Below, one piece after another: positions 38,001 through 50,000 of a stretch of 64,000 nt of DNA; the first letter of the stretch is position 1, and every line of letters starts with the position of its first letter. The stretch is from Merluccius polli (Eukaryota; Chordata; Actinopteri; Gadiformes; Merlucciidae), in NCBI GenBank assembly GCA_030340625.1, contig JAOPHQ010005690.1, positions 513,001 to 577,000 of the forward strand, in the 5' to 3' direction. The position numbers and the translations under genes were made by a program. A model generated the notes under the pieces. The model saw only the letters and a program-made list of their open reading frames with translations. It was not told the origin of the DNA and did not search any database.

Positions 38001-41000
38001 GGGGCCTGTCCATGTCCACGATGTAGCTGAACAATACTTCTAACTGAGTCATGAGCTAGCATATTTATAGCTAGATGATGGCATTGTTATAATATGTACT
38101 AGGGGCAGGGTATTCTCGTGGTTCTAGGCGTTTGACTCCCAGTCGAAAGGTTCTGGAACCCTGATGTCTGCAGTCAATTCACACCAATGTGACACGAAAT
38201 TGCAGGTTTTTCTGCGCACTAATCTTCTGCAGTTAAACAGAGCGGTGCGTTGTGAATCTTCCTCTCGCACTAGGGGAGTGGGTGGGGGATCACATCTGTG
38301 TTATAGCAAAACGAAGACGGACAGTACCAGCAGCGATTCACTTTTAATTATGATGGTGAGAAATGGGAAATTAAATACTGCGTCCATCCGAATCTGCAAA
38401 TGCTAAAGCTGGGGTGATTTTTTTTTTCTTGACGCATGAAATTCCCACACTGGTGTGTATCATACTTCCATAGGAACACATTTTTTTATAAATATATTCG
38501 CACTGGTGTGACTGGACGGTACATGCCCTAACCCCTACCTGCTCCTCAAAGTCATCAGTCATGTATCTCACTGCAAGTCACTTTGGATAAAAGTCTTCTA
38601 AATAATTAAATGGTAAATAGCAGGGGTTACATAAACAGATTATTTAGGAGGAGATTGGTGTTTGGCAGTTAGGGGGTCTTACTTCCTCACCTTCATACTT
38701 ATGTGTTTCTTTCTCTTGCTCTCTTCAGATCCTAACAGCTCAGTTCAGGCAGATGGACCAGGAGCTGACCGAGTCGGGCAGGAAAATGGAGGAGGAGCAG
38801 CAGCGGTGGATCCTGGAGTTCAGTGTAGCTCAGAAGGAACTGGAAGCCCTCAGATCCAACATGGATGCCTGGGAGAGGGAAAAGGCTGAGCTGGACACTC
38901 TCAGATCCAACATGGATGCCTGGGAGAGGGAGAAGGCTGAGCTAGAAGCCCTCAGATCCAACATAGCTGAGCTAGAAGCCCTCAGATCCAAAATGGAGGC
39001 CTGGGAGTGGGAGAAAATGGAGCTGGAGGCCCTCAGATCCAACATGGTGGCCTGGGAAAGTGATAAGGCTGAGGTGTCCAGGCTGGAGTCGGAGCTGGCC
39101 TCCCTGAGAGAGGCTGAGTATTGGGCTCTCAACGCCAGCCAGGAGGCTCTGGAGGAACAAAAGAAAGTGGTAGCCAGGCTGGAATCAGAGCTGGCCGAGG
39201 TGAAGGAGGCCAAGCTCGCAGCCCTCCAAGCTAGCTGCGCCGTTGCCGAGAGCAATCAAGCAGAGATCGCTTGGCTGGAGGGGGAGGTAACGGCGAAGGA
39301 GGGGGAGCTAACTGCTGTTCGTAGTGGTCAGGAGAGCAGCACGGAGCAGACCACTGTGGAGGCGGAGAGGCTGAATGAATTGAGAGCGGGGGAAGAGGAG
39401 AGCCAGAGGAAGGGGCAGCTCTTGGCGCAGCTGTGGCAGGGCCTGTGTTCCCTGGCTCCAGATGGTGGGCATGAGGCAGTAGAGGAAGGCTCCACACCCA
39501 GTGATCCGTCCCTGGTCCTGGGCAGACTGGAGGCACTAGGGGCCCAGGTGACCACACTAAAGGAAGAGTGGAAGAGGAGTGAGGAGAACTGCCACCAGCT
39601 CACCCACATGGTGGACACCCTTCAGGGTAAGGAAAATATCTAGATCGCTTGACTCTATATGGGCTAACATTTCATCTGTTGCCATTTTTACTGCACTTTC
39701 TCGAGTCTTAGAGGGTGACAGTTTCATAATTTCATATTTAGTTAATTGTTTATTAGGGATGTCCGATATTATCGGCCCACCGATATTATCGGCCGATATT
39801 GGCATAAAAAATCAATATCGGAAAATATCGGTATCGGTTTTTTAACCGATACCGAAATCGATTTTGAAATAATTTGTCATGTTTGTTATGTTTCAAGTGA
39901 GGACGTGGTTTGATGACATCAAACCACGTCCCGTGTAGCGGGACGCTAGTTGTAGCTGCTTATGTCGGTGGTTTGGAATTATTTCAAAGTTTCTACATTG
40001 AATAGTAAAATAGGGATCAGCGCAACATACTAACGCATTCTGCGAAACAGTCTCATCACAATCTGGTTCAGGTCCGCTGTACCGCGCTCACATTATTTTA
40101 TTTATTAATCCGCACTTCCAGACCGTCACCGGGGCTTCAGAGTAATGTGTCCGAGGAGAGTAGCCCTCTCCCGGACACACACGCTAGCTTTTACCGCTGT
40201 TTTTAAAAAAAATTGTATTTATTAATCCACACTTCCAGACCGTCACCGGGGCTTCAGAGTAATGTGTCCGAGGAGAGTAGCCCTCTCCCGGACACACACG
40301 CTAGCTTTTACCGCTGTTTTGTTTTTATTTATTAATCCACACTTCCGCTCGGCATAAAGCCTATTGCAATGAGTGTAAAGCGGAGGTTTCACGTGGCCGC
40401 ATATATCGGTATCGGTATCGGTTGATATCGGTATCGGAAATTAAGAGTTGAACAATATCGGTTATCGGTTATCGGTAAAAAAGCCAATATCGGACATCCC
40501 TATTGTTTATTTTTAAAATAATGAATCATGTTGGTTTCCAGAGAAACTAGATGCAAAAACTTTGGAACAGGAGGAAGCCACTGTTAAGATAAGACAACTG
40601 GAGGAGGAAACTGGATCGGTAGGTTGCAACCACAATTTTTATTTAATTTTGAAAACATGACATGCTGTCGTTTTCTTTTTAAGCCGACCTTTTCTATTGC
40701 TCTGCGCACGTATTGCAGTATTTACAGTAAATTGCTTGCATATCCGGACATTGAGTGAAGCGGCCAAAACAGTTGTCATCGATAAATCATCGCCTGTCAA
40801 TACGTTAAAAAAAATGCATGTGGTTCTTTTTAGAGGTTTTTAAAAAAAATAAATTATCTGCCTACTGGGCAAGTGAACCACCATTTGCTCACTTATTATT
40901 TTCAGCCACTTTTTATATGTATTACTGCTGTTAATATTCTATATCTAATTAAAACATGATATTCAAATGAAGTCATGAAAGGACTAAGTTGATTAATATA

Positions 41001-44000
41001 GGTGTACAAAACTAATTCTTATAGACCTATTTGTTTCTATCAAGGAAATAGTGCATGCTGGCGAAATAGTGCATGCTGGTGAAATAGTGCATGCTGGCGC
41101 GATTCATATCTCGGCAGACATTATTTTCTCTGCCAGCCCGCACCACATCGCTTTTGAGCCTACAGTGAAAGTAGGTTTGAATGCCGGGTTTGTAGGCTAA
41201 TTAGAATACTTGCAGGGAGCAGTATAGCCCTAACAGAGAACACTAATCAATGTGAGAGAGAACGAGAATTACATAACAAAAATAAAATGTAAATGTAAAT
41301 GGAGTGGGAGATTGTTGACAATCGTGATCAGACGGTGTGTGTGTCTGTGTCTGTCTCTCTTAGATGTCCGCTGAATCACCAGTCCAATACGTGACTAAAC
41401 CATCAGAGCTTGATTCATCTGAATCTGAGAAAGGTAAACGCAGGTTTCCTAATTTTAACAGTGGTAGAATTAGATCATTAAATAGTCTTTTTTACAAGGA
41501 AATTGTTTCTGTCACCCCTAATGGCCTTTCAATAGTGACTTAACAGTCATGATAGAAAGTGTACAAATGTCATGTGTGCATTGGATTTTATGTTGTTCAA
41601 TACCGGATTCAGTCATTAACCCTATAACACCGAACGTGTTGCCGGCGACACATTTGCGGATGCGTACTTTGGATTACCGTAGTAACCTCAGGGTTTGCAC
41701 TATCGGAAAAATGGAGGAGGTTCGACGGTTTCTGAAAGCTGAGAGTTTGCGCTTTACAGCCAATCTGGTGTTATTACGGTAATTTCACTCCCGGCTCCGC
41801 CTGAAGCCCGCGAAAAGCCGGAAGACACAGAGGCGGAGAGCGTAGAAAAAGAGCGGATAAACAGAGCGGATAGAGAGGATAAACAGCGATAAAACAGTGA
41901 ATAAACCAATAGATTCGAATCATTATGTCAGCAAGACGACCCTTCCGAGTGAGAAGACCACCATCGAGGTTTGCAGATGGATTTGAGATCGCAGAAGGAG
42001 CGACTTTTTGCGAAGAAAGGTAATGTACTGTTTGGGGATATTTTTGTGACAATGACCTATCTATCGCTATCGCTAGATCAAACTGTTACTAATGGATGAA
42101 AAATAGTATGGTATAAGACATATAACATAAGATATATAAGGTAGTTTTCAGCTATGTTGTATTATACTGTATATACATAACCATGACCAACAATGGAGCG
42201 GAAAACAAACATAATAAACATAATTCAGGCTACTGGGTCAGGTACCCCTAGTTCAACCCCAGGAAGATCTCACTCCAGTGTGATGCGTATGCGTAAAGGT
42301 ATGCGTAAAACATAAATCTGCGTATTCTTTGTTAGTTTGATGACTTATTTAGAATAGTGTAACGTTACCAAGTCTTGTTTGTATGTATATGTTTGTACAG
42401 TGTATGATGCCTTGTTTATATTTTACAGTGTGGTGGAGGAGGAGTCCACCAGAGTCCTTCAGGGACCTAGAGTGAGGAGCAATGGGGATGCTGGAGGTTC
42501 TGGTGATGCTGTGAGAGACCGAAGCCACTCAACACAACGGCAAAGATGGAAGACTGAGGCAGAGCCTGATGACGGGGTCCCTCAACCACTGAGGTTCAAC
42601 CCCAAACGCACCCCAGGTGTACAACCCCCTCTCAATGCGGGAAACCCCTCACCAGGTGAAATCTTTCGCCACTTTTTTGATGCTGCAGTTTTCAAACTCC
42701 TGTGTGAAAACACAAACCATTATGCGGCCAAAAACCTGGAGAAGGGGAGAAAGTTCCTCTGGACAGAGATAACTGCAGAGGAAATGAAGAAATTCATAGG
42801 TATGTTACTGTACATGTCAGTTTTGGACCTGCTGAAGATGAGCGACTTTTGGCGCAGGGAAAGCATCTTCAGTGTGCCATTCCCTGCCACCGCCATGTCC
42901 TGAGACCAGTTCATGGCCATTTTAGCTAACCTGCACATGAGTGACCCAGCTAAAAGTGCAGAAAATGATCAGAAAAAGGGCACAGATGATTATGACCACC
43001 TCCATCGTGTCAGACCTCTGATGGAAATGATTCAACTGAACTGCAAGGCCATCTACCACCCAAGACAGCACCTTGCAGTTGATGAGAGGATGGTTGGGAC
43101 CAAGGCCAGGCTCAGTATCAAACAATACATGAAGGCCAAGCCAACGAAGTGGGGGCTGAAGTTCTTTGTGCTTGCTGCAACAAATGGCTACACCATCGAC
43201 TTCAAGCTGTATACTGGCAAGTCCAAGACGGCATCAGGGAAGGGGCTCTCTTTTGATGTTGTTGCGGGACTGATCGATAAAGGGAACCTGGGGTCTGGGT
43301 ATATTGTCTACACAGACAACTTTTACACCAGTCCCCTCCTCTACCGACACCTGAGACAGCAGGGATTGGGAGCTTGTGGGACATACAGGTAATGTGCAAT
43401 TTGCTCCTAGTGATGTGTATTATATATATGATGGATCAAGTGCAGAGAATACATTTTGTTTCAATGTATACAATTACAATAAAGTAGTCATCTTCTTCTT
43501 ATACAGGCAAGGACGAGTTGGTGTCCGCACCATACAAGAAAATGCCCTAACAAAAAAATCTCCACGAGGCAGTATCCGGTGGATCAGGGACGGGGATCTT
43601 CTGTTCGTGAAGTGGATGGACACAAGAGAAGTCTCTCTGTGCTCCACCATCCACCCAGTTTACAGCGGGGACACAGTGCAGCGGTGGAAGAAGACAGGTG
43701 ATGGGCCACACCAACTGATCTCTATCCCCAGACCCACCACGGTAACGGAGTACAACATGGGGGGAGTGGACACCTCGGACCAGTCCACCGGAAAACAAGG
43801 AGATGGCCCACCACTGTTTTCCAGCATCTTGTAGACATTGCTGTGACCAACTCCTTCATAATACACAAGGAGTGTGCCAGCCTGCAGCAGGAGAGACCAA
43901 TGACCTGTCAACACTTCCAGGAGGAGCTTTCTGCACACCTCCTTGGAGTTGACCTGAGAAATGGCCCTCAGAAGACGAGTTATAAACATCTGCCTGTTCC

Positions 44001-47000
44001 AACAACCAGCGAACAAACAAAAGCTCAGAGAGCCAGCTTGGGGCGACGGCACTGCAAACTCTGCCAGAGGAGCACTGCCTGGCAGTGTGAGGACTGTAAT
44101 GTGGGCCTGTGTCTGCAGCCAGACAGGAACTGTCACTGGCTGTACCATCAAGGCCTCTAAATTAAAATAGTGGAGAATTAGCCAAAAAACACCTGTACAT
44201 AGTTCCCATAATATGGCCTGTTTTTGTAAATTGAAGAGACCAAGAATAAAATGTTTTATTGTAAATAGTTGTATACTCTTCAAACTTTCAAATGAACTTG
44301 TAAAATCTGTTCATGTTAAATTGCAGTGTTTTCCTTCACTAAATCTCTAAAATCTAAATCCGTTTTTGTGTTTTTCTTCATTTTAAAATGTTATTACACT
44401 CTTATAACATGCAGTAAATTGTTAATAACTGCCAGCTATTGAAAGTTCCAGGTATTCTGAAAAAATGGGCAAAAGCAATTACTCACAGGACATTTTCTGA
44501 CCTTTTTATAACCAAAATAAGCAAAAGATTCCAGGCGGACATTTTGAGGCCTAGGTGTTAAAGGGTTAAGTATTATCCATAATTACATGTAATTGTTATG
44601 GACAAACCTAATTAAACAGAATTGCATGCTTGCAAGTAGCTTGAGTATTATAATGAGTCAGCATATGGACTCTGTACTCTTAATGCGTCCTGCCAAATGC
44701 ACACACCTTCTATTTGGCCTTCTGTTGGTTCTAGGTGAAGCTGTAAATTTGTATAAGTCTACCAAATTATTCAGAACATTTGTACATACTATAATATCTG
44801 TAACACATGGCATACATCACACCTAACCTGAAAGACGAGTCTTAAATTACATTTATTGCATTTATGCTGTAAAAGCGACATCCAGATATGTATATAAATA
44901 TGAAAGTATTTTTCTTTTACCAACATCCTCATTTGTCGTTTTCCCTCCAGCCCATATTCTGTCTCTGGAGCAGCAGCTGCTGGAGAAGGACAGCGAGCTA
45001 GCTGCTCTGAGGGAATCCCTTACTATCACTCAAGAGCAAACCTCCAGCGTTGTAGCAGCTGAAAGTTGTGACCAGATCGAAGAACAAGACGGGGACGCCA
45101 CCACGACCCCCGGTGACAGTGTTGCAGCCGACCCTGATATCCTGGAGGAGTCTACAGAGGAAGACACTACACTGGTGGCTGAAGACACCTCCGTCCTGTC
45201 TGGCTCCGCTGATAACGGCAGCAGCCCGGAGCTCATTCGACCACAGTCTGACTCCCCAGGTGAGTCCAAGGGGGCTTCTTCGGACGAGATGGTCACCAGC
45301 ACCGATTCAGAGGTCGCCCACAGCAGCTGGACCTTGCTGGACGCTGTCAACCAGGACGGGAGCCAGGAGTGGCCATCTGTTCTGCAGGACTTTGGCCAGT
45401 TACAGATGCAGTCATGGGAAGAGGCCAGTGTGGAGCAAGAGACCACCACGGTACGGGGGGGGGAGTCCTCTGTCGTCATCCACGAGACGGTACAGATTCA
45501 GCTCTCTCAGCAGGGAGGGTCCCCCACCCACCCCGCCCTGAGCGCTGGGCAGGTCTTTGCCCAGGCCCTAGCTGAGGAACTCCAGAGGAGGTATAGCGAG
45601 CTCCTAGCCGAGCTCCAGAGGCTCAGAGAGACCTCCACAGAGTCCAAGGAGAGAATCTTGAGCTTGGAGGAAGAGAGGAACGTATTGATATCTGCTAAGA
45701 AAGAGGCTGAGTCTCAGGTCAGCAACTTTGATGAGGAGCTACAGTCTGCCAGACAGGAGCTAGATAAACTTGCTCAGCAAGGTACACTAGAGAAAAACAA
45801 TGTGGAGATGAACCTCTTGGAGGAACAGATGACCATTTTGAAAGCTGAGAGCGAGACCAAGGAACATAAGATTCAGGAACTTCAGAGTGACCTAGAAAGG
45901 ACACAACAAGCCCTTTCTGAGCAGGAGATTCAGGCCAGCATGCTTTGTGCTCAGTTGGGCGACCGAGAGCTTCTGGCATCTGAGTTGGAACGCAAGCTTC
46001 AAGACATGGAGAGTAGCCTGCTGGAGTACTCCCAGTGCACAGATGTTAACGCATCGTTGGTAGAGAAGGATTCTGAGATCAATGAACTGCGGCTTAGACT
46101 GACGGAGAAAAAGCAAGAGATGTCAGAGGTGTGTGATGGCATGTCTGCCAAACTTCTCCAGGTTGGAGAGGAAAAGTTTGCGATCAGTAGTGAAGTCAAA
46201 CAACTGAAAGAGCAGTTATCTGAGTTGGAGAAAGTCAGAGAACAGGAAAAGAAAATATACACTGAAGGCTCAGTTGCTGAAGATGAACTTGGTATTTTGC
46301 GAAAAGACAAAGAGGCACTGGAAACCCAATTAGGAAACATGAAGAAGAAGCTTCAAGTAGCGCTTGTGCAACGGAAAGAGCTGATGAGGAAAGTTGCAGA
46401 CTTTGAGGGAGATGCCAAAAAACAAAAAAAGGTGAAAATGGAACAGGATGAGACTGCAATGGTGGAGCTTTCTAGAAATTCGCCAATGGTGGACCAATAC
46501 AGAGGTCAAGAGATCCAGGAATTGGAAGCCATGTTCAACAAAGTCCAACAATCCTTGAAGTCTAAAGAACAAGAAGTTGAATCTCTCCAGCAGAGGATTA
46601 GCCAACAGGATCGGGTTCTATCTGAAACCCATGCCCTGAATGCAAGACTGAGTGAGGAAGCTCTACAGCCACCTCAGGCCGATGACCCTCCTGAAGTAAC
46701 CGAGTTACAATCCCAACTGGCCTCTCTTCAGTCAGAGTGTGAAACACTTCACAAGAAACTCCTAGATGCCCAGGAGTCTCGTAAGGAAACGATTCGCAAG
46801 GCCAAAGAGAAAGACAGGCACCATCGGGAACAGCTGAAACAGCACAAGGAAGAGTACAATGACCTCATGGGACGCTTTGAATGGCAGAGTGGTGAGCACC
46901 AAGACCTTCTGACAAAACTAAGTGATCTAGAGAAAGTGGTGGCACAGAACAATGTGGCCTCTGAGAAGGAAGCGTTGCCGTGTCAGCAGGCCCCTCAGAC

Positions 47001-50000
47001 GGTTGAAGAACCACGAGAAAAACTAGAAGCAGGTGGTTGGGTCCAAGAGGATTGGGTTGATTTTGCAGCTCCTGAGGGTGATTCAGCACAACACCAAGAG
47101 AAGTCGATTCAGCAAGATGAATGTAAGGTTTCCTCTTCAGAAATGGAGATGTCACTGGAAAAGCTCAGGGAAGAGTGTCAGGCATCACAGATGGCCCGTA
47201 CAGAGTTGGAGGAGAAACTGCATTTCACTAAGACTGCCCTATCACAGAAGGAGATTGAACTTGAGGACCTGGGCAAAGAGCTAGAAGGCTTCAAAGAAAG
47301 GGAAAAGCAAGCAGATGTTCTCTCAGAAGAAATACAAATTCTAAGAGAGAAGTTCACCCAAGCGGAATCCTATGCAGAAACAATTAAACTGGAGATGGAG
47401 GCCACAGCAAAAGTAGCCTCTGAGTCGTCTGTTACAAACTTGCAGGCAGAAGTGGAGGAGTTTAAGGTGTTCCTCGATAATAAGAATCAAGAGATCCAGG
47501 AGCTGAGCCAGCAGCTGAGTGAGCAGAACTCACTCCTACGGATCATACAGACCACAGTGTCCCAGAAAGACCAGTTCATCCTTTCTTTACAGGAAGATCT
47601 CAAGGCTGAACAGGAGAAAACCTTGCGGCTTGAGAATGAGGTCCCACTAAAGCAGGAGGAAGATAGGGAAGGCGAGGCCAAAGTCCAACAACTCCAGCGC
47701 AAGCTCCAGGCTGCTCTAATCTCTCGCAAGGACCTCCTCAAAGAAAACAAGACCCAGAAAGAGGAGCTTGCCGTTAATGAACAGGTCATAGCCAAGTTGA
47801 AGCAGAACACAGAGGCAAAGGAGGCTGAGCTGGAGAAGCTACAAACAGAGAGGGTAAAGTTGATAGACGAGGTCGACCGGACCTTAGTGGAGAACCAGAG
47901 CCTTGGGTCTTCTTGTGAGAGCCTCAAGTTGGCTATGGAAGGCATACTGTCAGAGAAGGATGCTTGTCAGAGGGAAGTGAAGTTTGCTAAAGAAGAGGCT
48001 GCTAGGACATGCAAGGATTTGCAGGAAAAGACCCAGAGCATGAGGGAGGAGTATGAGACTCTGCTGAAGTCTTACGAGAATGTCAGTGATGAAGCAGAGC
48101 GTGTGAGGCGTGTCCTTGAAGCTGCCAGGCAGGAGAGGCAGGAGCTGGCAGCCAAGATCAGGACACATGAGGTCGCCAGACAGGATGCCGAGAAGCAGGT
48201 CGAAGATGCTCGCAAAGAAGTGGATTTGGTCAAAGACAAGATGAGAAAGTTTGCCAAAACAAAACAGCACAAAATCCTGGATCTGGAGGAGGAGAATGAG
48301 AGGCTTCGGGACATAGAGGAAAGGAAGGGAGGGAAAAAAGAGGATTATGCAGTGAAGGTTGAGTTGAAAAGACTTAAAGAAGAACAAGAAGCTTTGAAAG
48401 TGAAGTTTGATGCAACAGTAGAAGAAAGAAACTCTTTAGTAAGGCAGGTTGCAGACATGACGGAACAGCTGGCCCAGCAGGCTGAGAAAGAACAGGTGGC
48501 CCAGCAGGCTGAAAAAGAACAGCTGGCCCTGCAGGCAGAACAGAGTCAGAACATTTCCTCATTAAACTCTGGAGAGCTTGTGGAAGAGTCGATCATTACC
48601 CAGCAGTCGGCAACACTCATGGCTCAAACTAGCATGAAAGGAAATGTTGATAGTCAACCTCAAGAAAAATATGAACATGAGGCCAAATGTGAAACTCTGG
48701 ATGCTGTGGTAATTGACACAGAAGCACACTTGAAGCCAACTGAGCAGCCAATACAAAAAGAAGTGACTGACGTTAACCAGGATTTACTTGAGGATAAAAT
48801 GAGGGACTTGGAGGGACTTCTTGGCACAGAGAGGGAACAGAGACTCGATTTAGAGGTTGCTTTGGCCTCTTTAGAGCAGCAACTCGAGGAGTTCAGAGAG
48901 AAGGATCAGAGCCTCACCGCCTCTCTACAGCAGAGTCTACAAGAGGTCCAAGAGAAGGAACAGACCATTGTAGAGGAAAGTTCCAGAAAGGAAGCTCAGC
49001 TCAAAGAACTGCGTAGGAGTCTTGAGGCAGAGAAAGATGACCTGGAAGAGCGTCTGATGAACCAGTTGGCCAGGCTTAATGGCAGCATTGCCGGCTACCA
49101 GCAGGAGGTGGGGGACACCCGAGAGCGCCTGGCCGACCTTCAGCGTGACGTGGAGAGGTTGGAGAGGGAGCGGGCCGAGCTAGAGGCCCAGGCCCAGAGC
49201 GAGATCGACCGGGCGGCAAGGCTGGAAGAGGACAAGAGGCAGGCGCAGAGGGAACGAGCCGAGGCCGAGGCAGAGTCAGGCAAGCAGAGGGAGCTGGAGC
49301 AACAGCTGAGGTCTGCCCAGAGGGTCCGAGAGGGCAGCCAGAACAGGGCTCGCCAGCTGGAGGAGCTGCTGAGGGAGAAGCAGCTGGAGATGCGACAGCT
49401 GCAGAATGACAGCATCAAGTACCAGGAGAGGATCAGTGAGCTGGGCAGGGAGACCAAGGCACTGAAACTGGGCCACCAAGAGCTCCAGAAACAGCTAGAC
49501 CAGTCCCATCTGGAGTCCTCCAAAACTCTGGAACATCTGAAGATCAACAAGGTGAAGCTCGTTCAGTGTAAATCCCAGCTGGACGAGGCCCAGAAGACTG
49601 CAACAGAGGCCTTGGCTGAGAAGGGGGCTTCTGAGCAGGCGGCACTACAGAGGGAGGATCTGATTAAATCGGAGGCTGAACAGACCTTGGACGCTGTGAG
49701 GTTCAGGCTCGGTGCAGAACTGAAAGAGATTGAGCTGAGGCTGGAAGAGGCCTACAGAGAGCGGGACAAGGAGGAAGAGGCCACACTGGAGGCCAGGGAA
49801 GTCGCAGCGGGTGCAGAGAGACAGGCTCAGAAGCTCCAGGCCCAGCTGGACGAATCTCTGGCCAGGCTGGCCGCGTTCTCACGTTGCATGTCCTCGCTGC
49901 AAGATGACCGGGACCGCGTCCTGGACGAGGTGCGGCAGTGGGAGACTCGCTTTAGTAACACCCTCCAGGGCAAGGAGTCTGAGGTGCGCCAGGGCGAGGC

